Positions 9,616 to 18,728 of a stretch of 64,000 bases of DNA are shown piece after piece. A model generated the notes under the pieces. It searched no databases and was not told where the DNA came from. It was given only the letters and a program-made list of their open reading frames with translations. Both the position numbers and the translations under genes were made by a program. Positions within the stretch are counted from its first letter, which is position 1; each line of letters begins with the position of its first letter. Source of the stretch: Novosphingobium guangzhouense (GTDB lineage Bacteria > Pseudomonadota > Alphaproteobacteria > Sphingomonadales > Sphingomonadaceae). The stretch is from assembly GCF_002896965.1 (NCBI RefSeq), contig NZ_LYMM01000002.1:310001-374000 (forward strand), in the 5' to 3' direction.

Positions 9616-12144
9616 TCATCCGCCGAAGTTTACCTTCAGCCGCATACCGTACATGCGCGGTTCGCCGACCGATGCGGTTTCGAAGCCGACTTCCTCGGAA
9701 CCCAGTCCGGCAGCATAGGTGTAATACTTTTCCTTGGTCACGTTGGTTGCGAACAAGGTCAGGTCCACCGGCGATCCGGCGATCCGCTCCCATCCGAAGT
9801 TGAGGTTGAGCAGCCCCAGCGATGGCAGCGTGCTGAATGCGGCGATAGCGGGATTGGGGTTTTCGCGGTCGATGTAGTTGACCAGCATCTTGGTGCGATA
9901 AGTATAGTCCGCTCCGAACGAGATGCGCCCGATGCTGTCGTCCAGCGGCAGCGTGTAGCGACCAGAGATCGTGAACTTATGCTTGGGTGACAGCACTTCG
10001 GGGTCGCCCACCTCGAACGGGGCGGCCAGCGTGAAGTTGGGGTCGGTATAAGTCAGGAGGCTTTCCGGCACCGATTTGATCTCGGTGTGAAGGTAGGTGT
10101 AACTGCCCGAAAGCGACAGCCCGGTGAAGGGGGTGATCGAAGCCTCCGCTTCCAACCCGTAGATTTCCGACTTGCCGGCATTGACCGGCGCTGCGGTGGA
10201 CGCCTGCCCGCTGCCCTGCACGGCGTTGAAGCCGACCTGCAGCTGCTGGTTCTGGAAATCGTTGTAGAACGCGGCGAGATTGAACGTGGCAGGGATCGCG
10301 CCGTGGAAGCTGCTCTTGAAGCCGACTTCGTAGCTGTCCACGCGCTCTGCATCGACGAGGTTGAGTGGTGCCGACACGTTTGGCGCGATCGTGGCGGCGC
10401 GGTAGCCGCGCGCGTACTTGGCATAGGCCATCGCATCCGGCGTGAAGTTGTAGTCGAGATCGATCAGCCAGGTCGGCTTGTCCGAACTTTGCCGCAGCGT
10501 CACCACGCAGCCGGCGTCGGTCGATGTCGGATCGGTGCAGCGTGGATTGGGCGATCCGGGCAGGCTGGGGAAGGGACCGTAGCCGGGGGGATAGGCAAGC
10601 GTATAGGTCTGGCGCAGGCTGGTGTTGCGCTGCTTGTCCCAGGTATAGCGGATGCCGCCGGTCAGTTTGAGCCTTTCGGTCAGCGCATAAGTCGCCTGCG
10701 CATACACGCCGAAGTCCTGGAAGTAGGTGCGCCCCACGGTGTAGTTGACCGAGCCGACGTGGATCGGTGGCAGCGTCGCCGGGTCGGCGCCGGCGCTGAG
10801 CGCACCCAGATAGCTCAGGAAACCGATCGGGTCGTTACACTGGAACTGCGCGCCCTGATCGGTGCAGGATGCAAGGAAGGGCGACTGGCTGCCCGCCGTG
10901 CCCAGCGGCCGGCTGATCTCGGCATAGCCGCCGATCTGCCAGTTCAGCTTGCCGTCGCTGGACTTTCCCTGAAGCTGGATTTCGTCCGTGAAGGTGTACT
11001 GGTCTGCGGTCTTGAGGCCGGGCGGCGGTGATATCTGGGTGAAGGGCAAGTTGTACGTACCGATCGGCAGCTGCCCGCCAGTCAGGGCGTTGAAATCGAT
11101 CGTCGCCATGACGCCGAATTCGGGTGCGTTCATGTCCTGCTTGTATTCGGCGTAGCTGGCGATGTTCTTGACAGTAAGCTGGTCCGACGCGCGCCAGGTC
11201 GTGGTGTTGATCACCTGCCACTGGGTAATCTTGCTGTACGACGTCGCCAGCGGGTTGATGACGTTGTAGAAGCCGGTGCCCTGCTGCGTCATCTGGCCTG
11301 CGAACAGACCGCCCAGTCCTTCAGACGGGTCGACCGCGACCAGCTTGGTGATCGGACCGTGCGTATCCGAATGGATGTACGATGCCACAAGGTAGTTTTC
11401 GAGATCCGGCGTCAGATCGGCGACGACGCTGAGGCGCAGCGACGTGTAGTCCACATCGTTGAAATCCCTGGGGCCGATGCCGCTCTGGTTCTTCAGGTAG
11501 CCGTCACGCACCATGCGGTCGCCCGAAAGGCGCACCTTGAAGGTGTCCGACAGCGGCAGGTTGATAGCGGCCTGGACGCGGCGCATGTCGTAGTTGCCGA
11601 TAGACCCTTCGACATAGCCTTCCAGCAGGTCCGTTGGCCGCTGCGGCACCAGCAGCACCGCACCGCCCGTGGTGTTGCGCCCGAAAAGCGTGCCCTGCGG
11701 GCCTTTGAGTACCTGCACGTTCTGCAGGTCGAAGAAGCTGCCCGGCAGCACGCCATCGCCGGTGGGCAGGCCGTTGGACGCACCGCGCGGGGTCACCACC
11801 TCGGCAAAGTACGTGCCCACCGATGGCAATGTGCCGATGTCCTGCGCAAAGCCGCGGATCGCGAAAGTCGTGTTCTCGGTGCCGAAGTTGGTGTTGGAAG
11901 ACAGCGACGGCGTATACGTCGCCAGATCATTGGCGTTGACCACATTGCGCTGGGAGAGTTGCTCCTGGTTAAACACCGTGATCGAGATCGGCACGTCCTG
12001 CAGACGTTCCTCGGCACGGCGGGCAGTGACGACGATGTCGTTCGCGCCGATCACGGGCTGGCTATTGCTCTGGGCAAGCGCAGGAGCCGCGAAGCCTAGC
12101 GCGGTCGAGGCGCAGAGCACGGCACGCAGGTGCATTGTGTTCAT
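9616..12144 (-). CDS. TonB-dependent outer-membrane receptor
   Basis: The 842-residue receptor has a cleaved signal peptide ending near ALAQ (about residue 25). A TonB-box-like DIVVTARRAEE is followed by a plug domain (about residues 50-165: DVPISITVF, VLKGPQGTLFGRNTTGGAVL). A 22-strand barrel ends in an aromatic-rich strand (GMRLKVNFGG). This is the FecA/CirA-like subgroup greatly expanded in sphingomonads for uptake of hydrophobic carbon sources. Its place among CoA-ligand-handling catabolic genes suggests it takes up their substrate rather than a siderophore (inference). The upstream region is 12145-12456. Confidence 0.95.
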   Translation of the reverse strand: MNTMHLRAVLCASTALGFAAPALAQSNSQPVIGANDIVVTARRAEERLQDVPISITVFNQEQLSQRNVVNANDLATYTPSLSSNTNFGTENTTFAIRGFAQDIGTLPSVGTYFAEVVTPRGASNGLPTGDGVLPGSFFDLQNVQVLKGPQGTLFGRNTTGGAVLLVPQRPTDLLEGYVEGSIGNYDMRRVQAAINLPLSDTFKVRLSGDRMVRDGYLKNQSGIGPRDFNDVDYTSLRLSVVADLTPDLENYLVASYIHSDTHGPITKLVAVDPSEGLGGLFAGQMTQQGTGFYNVINPLATSYSKITQWQVINTTTWRASDQLTVKNIASYAEYKQDMNAPEFGVMATIDFNALTGGQLPIGTYNLPFTQISPPPGLKTADQYTFTDEIQLQGKSSDGKLNWQIGGYAEISRPLGTAGSQSPFLASCTDQGAQFQCNDPIGFLSYLGALSAGADPATLPPIHVGSVNYTVGRTYFQDFGVYAQATYALTERLKLTGGIRYTWDKQRNTSLRQTYTLAYPPGYGPFPSLPGSPNPRCTDPTSTDAGCVVTLRQSSDKPTWLIDLDYNFTPDAMAYAKYARGYRAATIAPNVSAPLNLVDAERVDSYEVGFKSSFHGAIPATFNLAAFYNDFQNQQLQVGFNAVQGSGQASTAAPVNAGKSEIYGLEAEASITPFTGLSLSGSYTYLHTEIKSVPESLLTYTDPNFTLAAPFEVGDPEVLSPKHKFTISGRYTLPLDDSIGRISFGADYTYRTKMLVNYIDRENPNPAIAAFSTLPSLGLLNLNFGWERIAGSPVDLTLFATNVTKEKYYTYAAGLGSEEVGFETASVGEPRMYGMRLKVNFGG

Positions 12145-12456
12145 GATTGTTCTCTCCCTGACGACGCCTTCGATCCGCTGCGACCTGAGTCGAATTGGAA
12201 ACGTCGTTCTCGCGATACCGTATTGCGCGATCGTTGCTCGGCAAGGGGAGTTGATCGGTTAGACCGGAGTGGGAACTGGTCCGGCCGGTTCAGGCATCCG
12301 ATTGTTTTTCCGTAACTTTATCGGTTTGACGGCGCGTTCGCGAATCGCGTCATCATATCGCAGGGGGGAATTCTGCCGGACGTGTCCCCAAATGGTGACG
12401 TCTTTTGACCGCCAGCTGCCGGCTGGTCGGACCGAAAAAGCGGCTCGCCCTTCCTG
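12145..12456. other. Non-coding leader upstream of the TonB receptor
   Basis: These 312 bases hold no convincing gene. They separate the CaiB gene (stop at 12457) from the receptor start on the minus strand. A TTCGCGAA palindrome lies at 12337-12344 inside the near-palindrome CGCGTTCGCGAATCGCG. A short inverted repeat, CCAGC/GCTGG, near 12412-12426 could end the CaiB transcript's neighbour. The receptor promoter should lie here. Confidence 0.5.
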
Positions 12457-13710
12457 TCAGACGACCTTTGCTGCGCGCAGCGCCGCCATCTGCGCTTCAT
12501 CGTAGCCGAGTTCCGAAAGGATCTCGTCGGTATGTTCGCCCAGCATCGGCGGGGCCATGCGGATCGTCGCGGGGCTGGCGGACATCTTCGCCAGAGGGCT
12601 GGCGATAAGATCGACAGAGCCGCTTTCGGCCCATGCGTGCGGTGTCGTTTCGCGCAGCCCGCGATGCTGCACCTGCGGGTCTTCCCAGACGTCGGCCAGT
12701 TCGTTGTAGCGCGCGGCCGGGATGCCTGCCCCGTCGAGCATGGCCTGCACTTCGGCCACGGGGAAGCGGCGGCTCCAGCCGTTGATGATGTCCATCAGTT
12801 CCGCCCGGTTGGTCTTGCCCCGCTTGAGGTTGGAGTCGAAGCGCGGGTCGGCGTTGAGTTCCGGCTGCTCCATCAGCACCGTCAGGCGGCGCCAGTGTTC
12901 GTCGGTGCCGGCAGTCAGGTAGATGATGCCGTCCGCGCAATGGATCAGATCTGCGGGGCCGCCGCCATTGCCGCCGTTGCCGAGACGCGGCGGGGCGTTT
13001 CCGCTGATCAGGTAATCCTGCATGATATGGCTGACCATGGCGACCGAACTGTCGAGCAGGGCGATGTCGATATACTGCCCTTCGCCGGTACGGTTGCGGT
13101 GCATCAGCGCGCCCAGAATGGCGAGCGCGGTGTTGTGACCGGTGACGAAGTCGACAAGGCTTGGCCCGGTCTTTAGCGGCCCACTGCCGGGCTGGCCTTC
13201 GGGAATGCCGGTCACTGCCATCATTCCGCCGGTAGCCTGGAACAGCCCATCATAGCCCGGCAGCGCCGCCATCGGCCCGGTCTGCCCGAAGCCGGTGACA
13301 GAGCAGTATATCAGGCCGGGATTGATCGCGCGCAGGCTTTCGTAATCGAGGCCGAAGCGCTTCAGGTCGCCGACCTTGTAATTCTCGATCAGCACGTCGG
13401 CGCTCTTCACCAGATCGCGCAGGATCGCCTGTCCTTCAGGCTTGGAATGGTTCAGCGTGATGGAGCGCTTGTTGCGGTTGGATACGGTGAAGAAGCTGGA
13501 ATGGCGCGTCTCGATCCCGTCCTTGCCGGGCACCCACGAAAAGCCGTAGCCGCGCCCGTCGTCACCCACGCCGGGCCGCTCCACCTTGATTACGTCCGCT
13601 CCCAGATCGCCCAGGATCTGCGCGCCCACGGGGGCTGCGAAGACGCGGCTCATGTCGATGACGCGGATGCCTTCGAGAGCGGCTTTCGGGGCGGCTGTGG
13701 GAGTGCTCAT
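12457..13710 (-). CDS. CaiB/BaiF family CoA transferase (class III)
   Basis: The 417-residue protein shows the family start GIRVIDMSRVFAAPVGAQILGDLGADVIKVE and the middle motif ADVLIENYKVGDLKRFGLDY. The GEGQYIDIALLD segment carries the catalytic Asp at about residue 215. Class III enzymes move CoA between carboxylic acids through a mixed anhydride on that Asp. It is one of three such genes in the window. An inverted repeat, CGCTC/GAGCG, lies just upstream at 13721-13737. The acid substrate is not evident. Confidence 0.92.
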   Translation of the reverse strand: MSTPTAAPKAALEGIRVIDMSRVFAAPVGAQILGDLGADVIKVERPGVGDDGRGYGFSWVPGKDGIETRHSSFFTVSNRNKRSITLNHSKPEGQAILRDLVKSADVLIENYKVGDLKRFGLDYESLRAINPGLIYCSVTGFGQTGPMAALPGYDGLFQATGGMMAVTGIPEGQPGSGPLKTGPSLVDFVTGHNTALAILGALMHRNRTGEGQYIDIALLDSSVAMVSHIMQDYLISGNAPPRLGNGGNGGGPADLIHCADGIIYLTAGTDEHWRRLTVLMEQPELNADPRFDSNLKRGKTNRAELMDIINGWSRRFPVAEVQAMLDGAGIPAARYNELADVWEDPQVQHRGLRETTPHAWAESGSVDLIASPLAKMSASPATIRMAPPMLGEHTDEILSELGYDEAQMAALRAAKVV

Positions 13711-13720
13711 GATATTCGTT

Positions 13721-13737
13721 CGCTCGCTTGATGAGCG
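13721..13737. promoter_or_regulatory. Inverted repeat upstream of CaiB gene
   Basis: CGCTC at 13721-13725 and GAGCG at 13733-13737 flank 7 bases, 10 nt upstream of the CaiB start on the minus strand. The half-sites are short, so this is only a candidate operator. Confidence 0.3.
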
Positions 13738-13855
13738 TTCTGCCTAGCCTCGTGCGGCACCGGGGCAAGGCGGGGGCAGGCAATACCGCCCCGGCGGTTC
13801 GACGGGCGGCGGGGGCAGGGCTAACAGGGCGTTCCAACGGTGGAGGACGTCAGAG

Positions 13856-14632
13856 GTGAAGGTAGCGATCATCACGGGTGCAGGCAGCGGCATCGGCCTT
13901 GAAACCGCGAAGATCCTGCACGCGGAAGGTTTCGCGATCGTCGGCGTGGGGCGCTCGAAGGAAAAGCTGGCGGCGCTGGAAGCGGCGATCGGCAACCCGG
14001 AACAGGTGCTGGCGATCAGCGCGGACGTGACCGATCCGGCTGCGCCGCGCGCCATCGTCGATCAGGCTCTGGCCCGCTTCGGGCGCATCGATGCGCTGGT
14101 GAACAACGCAGGAGTGGGCAGTCCCAAGCCGCTGGACGAGACGGACGACGAAACCCTCGACGGATTCCTTGACGTCATGCTGGTAGCGCCGTTCCGCCTG
14201 TGTCGCGATGTCATCCCGCACCTGCAGGAAGGTGCCAGCGTGGTCAACGTGACCAGCACTTTCGCTCATATCGGCGGGCGGCGCGGCGGCGCCTATTCAG
14301 CGGCCAAAGGCGGTCTCAAGTCGCTGACGGAGCACATGGCCTGCGAATATGGCCCGCGCGGCATCCGGTCCAACTGCGTTGCCCCCGGCGTAACGATGAC
14401 CGACATGGTCCGCCACCGCTTCGAGGACGAAGGTTTCAAGCGCGCCAACGTGGAAACCACGCCATACCCGCGCCTTGCCCAGCCGCAGGATGTGGCTTCG
14501 GTCATCGCTTTCCTGTGCCTGCCGGGAAGCGAGATGATCAACGGCCAGTCGATCGTGGTCGATGGCGGCTGGACGGCGACAAAGTATCTGTCTCCGCGTG
14601 TTACCCGCACCACCTGGGTCGAGCCGGAATAA
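13856..14632 (+). CDS. Short-chain dehydrogenase/reductase
   Basis: The 258-residue classical SDR starts at GTG. It has the cofactor motif TGAGSGIG near the N-terminus, NNAG at about residue 80, catalytic Ser in NVTSTFAH and the YSAAK motif. The C-terminus (GQSIVVDGGWTATKYL) is typical of 3-ketoacyl or hydroxysteroid dehydrogenase-like members. It lies divergent to the CaiB gene, 145 nt away, and converges on the GGDEF gene. It probably oxidises a hydroxyl intermediate using NAD(P). Confidence 0.9.
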   Translation: MKVAIITGAGSGIGLETAKILHAEGFAIVGVGRSKEKLAALEAAIGNPEQVLAISADVTDPAAPRAIVDQALARFGRIDALVNNAGVGSPKPLDETDDETLDGFLDVMLVAPFRLCRDVIPHLQEGASVVNVTSTFAHIGGRRGGAYSAAKGGLKSLTEHMACEYGPRGIRSNCVAPGVTMTDMVRHRFEDEGFKRANVETTPYPRLAQPQDVASVIAFLCLPGSEMINGQSIVVDGGWTATKYLSPRVTRTTWVEPE

Positions 14633-14648
14633 CCTTTCCGGCTTGCGC

Positions 14649-15584
14649 TCAGGCGGCCACGCGCAGCACGTTGCGGCCGCTGCGCTTTGCAGCATAAAGT
14701 GCAGCATCGGCTGCAGCAAATGTGGCCGCCGGCGATCCGCAGGTGAAGGCCAGCCCGGCGCTGACGCCGATCGGGATCAGCGTGCCCTGCCATTCCACCC
14801 GTGTCACAAGACGGTTGATGCGGCGGCGCACGACGGCCTCCAGCGCCGTCGCGGGAACGCTGGCGGGCAGCAACGCCGCGAATTCATCGCCGCCGATCCG
14901 GGCGATGAGGCGCGCGCCGGGAAAGGCGCCCGCCAGCCGTTCGCCGAAACGCGCGATGCATGCGTCCCCGGCCGCATGGCCCCAGCGGTCGTTGATGCCC
15001 TTGAAGTCGTTGAGGTCGAACATCGCCAGCGCGCCGATCCGGGCAAGCCGGTCCGACCCGGTGGGCAGGTCAAGGAATTCGGACTGGAAGCGGGCGCGGT
15101 TGCCAAGGCCGGTTAGCGGGTCGTTCTCGGCCAGATGACGCAACTGCTCCCAGCGCAGGCGTTCCTGCGTGATATCCTGCTTCATGCCGTAAAGCTGCAC
15201 CGCGCGACCGTTTTCCATACGCGTATTGGCGGCAAGGCGCAGCCAGCGGATATCGCCGCCCGGCTGGCGGATCTGCGCCTCCATGGAAAAGCCTGAACAA
15301 GTCTCGATCGCCTGCGCGCGCAGGCGCAGCATGATCTCGCGCGATTCCTCGCAATAGAGCGCCACGGTGTCGCGGCGTTCGAAATGGGTATCGCGGGCCA
15401 GGCCGAAGATGTCGAAGACGCCGTCTGTCCATTGCAGCTGTTCGCTCGCAAGGTCACAGCTCCACGCGCTAAGACCCACGAGCGCTGCCGCCTGCGATAC
15501 GAGGTGGCCGTCGGTCAGCGGTCGGATGGCAGTACGATGCCGGTCGGTCTGGAGATGCAAGTCTGGCCCCTTTGCGCCATCCAT
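14649..15584 (-). CDS. PAS-GGDEF diguanylate cyclase
   Basis: The 311-residue cytosolic protein has an N-terminal PAS/PAC domain (about residues 25-140, ending MENGRAVQLYGMKQDITQE) and a GGDEF domain (about residues 145-310). The catalytic loop reads RIGGDEFAALL, so it should make c-di-GMP from GTP. The inhibitory RxxD I-site normally five residues upstream is absent (the segment reads RLIARI). No membrane segment is present, so the PAS domain senses an internal signal. It converges with the SDR gene. An A/T-rich promoter-like stretch lies upstream around 15600-15640. Confidence 0.9.
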   Translation of the reverse strand: MDGAKGPDLHLQTDRHRTAIRPLTDGHLVSQAAALVGLSAWSCDLASEQLQWTDGVFDIFGLARDTHFERRDTVALYCEESREIMLRLRAQAIETCSGFSMEAQIRQPGGDIRWLRLAANTRMENGRAVQLYGMKQDITQERLRWEQLRHLAENDPLTGLGNRARFQSEFLDLPTGSDRLARIGALAMFDLNDFKGINDRWGHAAGDACIARFGERLAGAFPGARLIARIGGDEFAALLPASVPATALEAVVRRRINRLVTRVEWQGTLIPIGVSAGLAFTCGSPAATFAAADAALYAAKRSGRNVLRVAA

Positions 15585-15743
15585 CCGCCCAATGGACCCA
15601 CAACCGTTTAAATACCTATAGTGAATCGTTTGCTAACGAAGCTGATATTTGCGGACACTGCTCCTTCAGGGTCAAGCATCCGGCGTTGTCATGGCCGTGC
15701 GCGTTGCGGATAGTCCGGGCCCGGCAGGGAACGGGAGAGCGTC

Positions 15744-16229
15744 ATGATCCGCGGCATCCATCACATCGGCATGAATTGCCGCGATCTTGCGCGGATGAAG
15801 CGCTTCTACTGCGAAGCGCTGGGCTTCGAGCCGGTGGACGAAGACGGGTTCGGCTGGGCGGCGGAGCCGGTGATGGACCACATCGTCGATCTGCCGGGGT
15901 CGGCGGCGAAAGGCTGCATGTTGCGGGCGGGCACCTGTTACGTCGAGATGTTCGAATATGCCGCGCCGCCGTCCGATCTCGATCGTCCGCTGCGTCCTAA
16001 CGATCGGGGCTACACGCACATGTGCATAGACGTGACCGATATCGAGGCGGACATCGCGCACCTAAAAGCCTGCGGTATGACGTTTAATGGCCGCGATTTC
16101 GTCGACGTCGGCCATGTGAAGACGCTTTACGGCTATGACCCGGAAGGCAACGTGATCGAGGTGCAGCAATGTGTGGCGCGCAATGGCTTCACGCTGGAAG
16201 AACTGGATGAGAGGTCGGCGGTGACATGA
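15744..16229 (+). CDS. VOC-family (glyoxalase/dioxygenase-fold) protein
   Basis: This 161-residue single-domain protein starts IRGIHHIGMNCRDLARMKRFYCEALGFEPV, the usual first half of a vicinal-oxygen-chelate domain with a metal-binding His. The second metal ligands lie in GYTHMCIDVTD (His) and DPEGNVIEVQQ (Glu). Members include methylmalonyl-CoA epimerase, glyoxalases and extradiol dioxygenases; the fit is generic. It is followed by an MFS transporter, probably in the same transcript, with a possible RNA switch between. Confidence 0.85.
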   Translation: MIRGIHHIGMNCRDLARMKRFYCEALGFEPVDEDGFGWAAEPVMDHIVDLPGSAAKGCMLRAGTCYVEMFEYAAPPSDLDRPLRPNDRGYTHMCIDVTDIEADIAHLKACGMTFNGRDFVDVGHVKTLYGYDPEGNVIEVQQCVARNGFTLEELDERSAVT

Positions 16230-16268
16230 CCGGAAACATCGCCGCGGCGACGTCGGTGCGGAGGCGTT

Positions 16269-16303
16269 TGCCTGCGTGATCCACCGCAGGCAGACTGCCT
16301 GCC
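16269..16303 (+). promoter_or_regulatory. Three-arm repeat able to form two exclusive hairpins
   Basis: TGCCTGCG at 16269-16276 pairs perfectly with CGCAGGCA at 16285-16292. The latter's GCAGGCA also pairs with TGCCTGC at 16296-16302 across only 3 bases. The middle arm can use only one partner at a time. It lies between the VOC stop and the MFS start. It could be an attenuator-like leader or simply a protein-binding repeat. Confidence 0.4.
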
Positions 16304-16338
16304 AAAGCCGCGAAGCCGGCACGAGGGGAGACAGGGCC

Positions 16339-17598
16339 TTGGGCGCCGAGACACTGACGGCACGGCAGGAATTCGCCCGCCACTGGCGCATGGTGCTGGC
16401 GGCGGGGATCGGCTTTTCGTTCACTTCGGTGATCACTGCTGCCACCGGCCTGTTCATCGGCCCGATCAGCCGCGAATTCGGCTGGAGCATCGCGCTCGCA
16501 TCGTCCGGGGTATCGATCGTGGCGCTGCTGACGTTCCTGTTCTCACCGCTTTTCGGGATATTCATCGACAAGTGGGGCGTGCGCCGTATGGCCTTGCCGG
16601 GGCTTGTGCTGCTGGCGCTGGTGATCGCCTCGCTCAGCTTGCTGAATGGCTCGGTGTGGCAGTGGTTTGCGGTCTGGACGGTCTATTCGGTGGCCGCTCT
16701 GATGACCAAGTCGACGGTCTGGACCGCGTCGGCCAACAGCACTTTCGATGCCGGGCGCGGTATGGCGCTGGGGCTTGTGCTGTCGGGCGCGGCGCTGGCG
16801 CAGGCGTTTACGCCGCTCATAACCGAGTACCTGATCCGCCTTTACGGCTGGCGTATGGCCTTCGTGTGGCTGGCGGCGGGCTGGGGGACGCTGGCGATCA
16901 TGCTCTGCGCGCTGTGGCTGAAGGACGGCTACGAGATCAGCCGTGCGGCGCGGGGATCGTCCGGCGGGCCGCTGCTGGACGTACCGGGGCTGACCGTGCG
17001 TGAGGCGCTGCGCGACCCTGCCGTCCTGCGCGTTGCGGCATCGACATTCATGGTCATGACCGTCACCATCGGGCTTGTAGTCCACCAGTTCCGTATCCTG
17101 ACTGGTTCCGGGTTCAGCGCGCAGACGGCGGCGCTCGCCTCGCTACCGGCGGGGCTGGCGGGAATCGCCGGAAAGCTGATCACGGGCGCGCTGCTGGATC
17201 GCTATCCGGCGCGCTGGGTCGGGGGGCTGACGATCGGGGCGTCGGTGGTGACGTTCATCGCGCTGCTGGTGCCGCAAGCCCCGGCGTGGGTCGTGGTCGG
17301 CGGGCTGGTGATCAACGGTTACGCCAGCGGGACCAAGCTGCAACTCGTCGGTTATCTGACGGCGGCCTATACCGGGATGCGCCAGTTCGGCACCATCTTT
17401 GGCCTGATGGCCAGCCTGATCGCGGCGGGGTCAGGGCTGGGGCCGGTGTTGGGCGGCTGGATCTTCGATACCTGGCACAGCTACGTGCCGGGCCTGTGGG
17501 CCGGCGTAATCCTGACGCTGGCAAGCGCGTGGCTGCTGCTGGGCCTGCCGCCTTATCCGGACTGGAAGCGCGGCGAAAGTTCAGGCGGCGGGGCCTAG
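16339..17598 (+). CDS. MFS transporter
   Basis: This is a major facilitator of about 419 residues with roughly 12 membrane segments. Motif-A-like SPLFGIFIDKWGVRRMALPG lies between segments 2 and 3, and there is a hydrophilic middle loop. The TTG at 16339 is preferred: AGGGGAG lies 9 nt upstream, and the longer frame from 16276 would include the repeat at 16269-16303 and an Arg-rich lead. It resembles the monocarboxylate/oxalate-formate-antiporter-like group. It overlaps the convergent LacI-like gene by 18 nt. Together with the VOC gene it may handle uptake of a small organic acid. Confidence 0.88.
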   Translation: MGAETLTARQEFARHWRMVLAAGIGFSFTSVITAATGLFIGPISREFGWSIALASSGVSIVALLTFLFSPLFGIFIDKWGVRRMALPGLVLLALVIASLSLLNGSVWQWFAVWTVYSVAALMTKSTVWTASANSTFDAGRGMALGLVLSGAALAQAFTPLITEYLIRLYGWRMAFVWLAAGWGTLAIMLCALWLKDGYEISRAARGSSGGPLLDVPGLTVREALRDPAVLRVAASTFMVMTVTIGLVVHQFRILTGSGFSAQTAALASLPAGLAGIAGKLITGALLDRYPARWVGGLTIGASVVTFIALLVPQAPAWVVVGGLVINGYASGTKLQLVGYLTAAYTGMRQFGTIFGLMASLIAAGSGLGPVLGGWIFDTWHSYVPGLWAGVILTLASAWLLLGLPPYPDWKRGESSGGGA

Positions 17599-18519
17599 CG
17601 ATCCGCGTTCGACGACTTCGACTTCGAACGGGCCGAGCGAGGGGCCGGTTGCGCCCAGCAATCGCCGCGCCCCTTCGAAAGCCATACGATCCCATGGCAA
17701 TCGTACCGAAGCGAGCGGGGGCAGCAGACAGCGGGCGAGCGGGGTATCATCGAAGCCCAGCACGGACAGCGCCGCGGGCACTGGCACTCCGGCTTGCGCG
17801 GCGGCCTGAAGCACGCCGGCGGCCATGGCGTCGTTCGCGGCAAGGATAGCGGTGGGGCGAGGGCTGATTTCCAGCAGCAGGCGGCCGGCCGCGATGCCGG
17901 AATCGAAACTGTCGTCCCCCGGCACTATCAGCGCGGGTCCACGGTCCAGCCCGTGTTCGGCCATGGCATCGAGGTAGCCCAATTCGCGCTGCCGGGCGTT
18001 GACCGAGGTTTCCGGCCCGGCGACAAGTCCGATCCGCGCATGGCCCAGCGCTACAAGCCTGCCGACTGCCAGCGCCGCCGCGCCGCGTTCATCGCAGGAC
18101 AATGCGGGTTCCGTGCCCAGCCGGATACAGCGGGTCCGCATGCGCAGGCACAAATCGGCAAGGTCCTGCCGGGCAGAGAGGGGAGGCATCAGCACGATGC
18201 CCGAGGGACGATGCCGTTCGATCACCCCGGCCAGCGTGGCCACTGCATCGTCGGGTGGCAGGAAGAGCGCGGCCGGGAGGTGGGTTCCATCGGCCAGCGC
18301 GGCGGCAATGCCGCGTTCCACGGTTTCGCGCAGGCCCTGTTCGTGGCCATCGTGGACCAGCAGGATGACGGCGCTGGCTGCAGCAGGCGTAGCGCCGGGC
18401 GCAGTTTCGGCGGGCCGCGGTCTGGCGCGCCGTTCCGGCAGATAGCCCGCCCGTTCGATCGCAGTGGCCTTGTGCGCGCGCGGCCCGCGCGTGGAGACGG
18501 GTGCTTCGGGGGATGTCAT
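17581..18519 (-). CDS. LacI/GalR-type regulator lacking the DNA-binding head
   Basis: The 312-residue protein carries a complete LacI-type sensor domain (about residues 50-305: AVILLVHDGHEQGL, PTAILAANDAMAAGVLQAA, SVLGFDDTPLARCLLPPLASVRLP). Usual members begin with a helix-turn-helix reading TVSRVLN. Here the first residues jump straight to HKATAIERAGYLPERRAR, which matches only the end of that head (hinge side). The head is therefore missing or eroded. It could be a decayed regulator or a ligand-binding partner. It is divergent from a membrane acyltransferase, with TTACAACC repeats between. Confidence 0.8.
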   Translation of the reverse strand: MTSPEAPVSTRGPRAHKATAIERAGYLPERRARPRPAETAPGATPAAASAVILLVHDGHEQGLRETVERGIAAALADGTHLPAALFLPPDDAVATLAGVIERHRPSGIVLMPPLSARQDLADLCLRMRTRCIRLGTEPALSCDERGAAALAVGRLVALGHARIGLVAGPETSVNARQRELGYLDAMAEHGLDRGPALIVPGDDSFDSGIAAGRLLLEISPRPTAILAANDAMAAGVLQAAAQAGVPVPAALSVLGFDDTPLARCLLPPLASVRLPWDRMAFEGARRLLGATGPSLGPFEVEVVERGSLGPAA

Positions 18520-18609
18520 TGCGCGATCATCGGTGCTGGTGCGCGCGCGACCAACCGCAGTTGGCTCCGAAATCGATGGAAAACCGCGCGGGCTTGCGGT
18601 TACCCTCTA

Positions 18610-18668
18610 TTACAACCGGGCGATTGCAGAGAGGTTACAACCCGCCTAATGAGCGCTCAAAGTTGTAA
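18610..18668. promoter_or_regulatory. TTACAAC repeats and a 10-bp palindrome
   Basis: TTACAACC occurs at 18610-18617 and again at 18635-18642 (25 bases apart). The inverted half GTTGTAA lies at 18662-18668. Between them TGAGCGCTCA at 18650-18659 is a perfect palindrome. All lie in the divergent space between the LacI-like and acyltransferase genes, so they are good operator candidates. Confidence 0.5.
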
Positions 18669-18728
18669 GGCCCCCGTGCTTGGGCCGCCCCTGACCCGCG
18701 TGGCGGGCCGAAGACATGACGGATTGCG

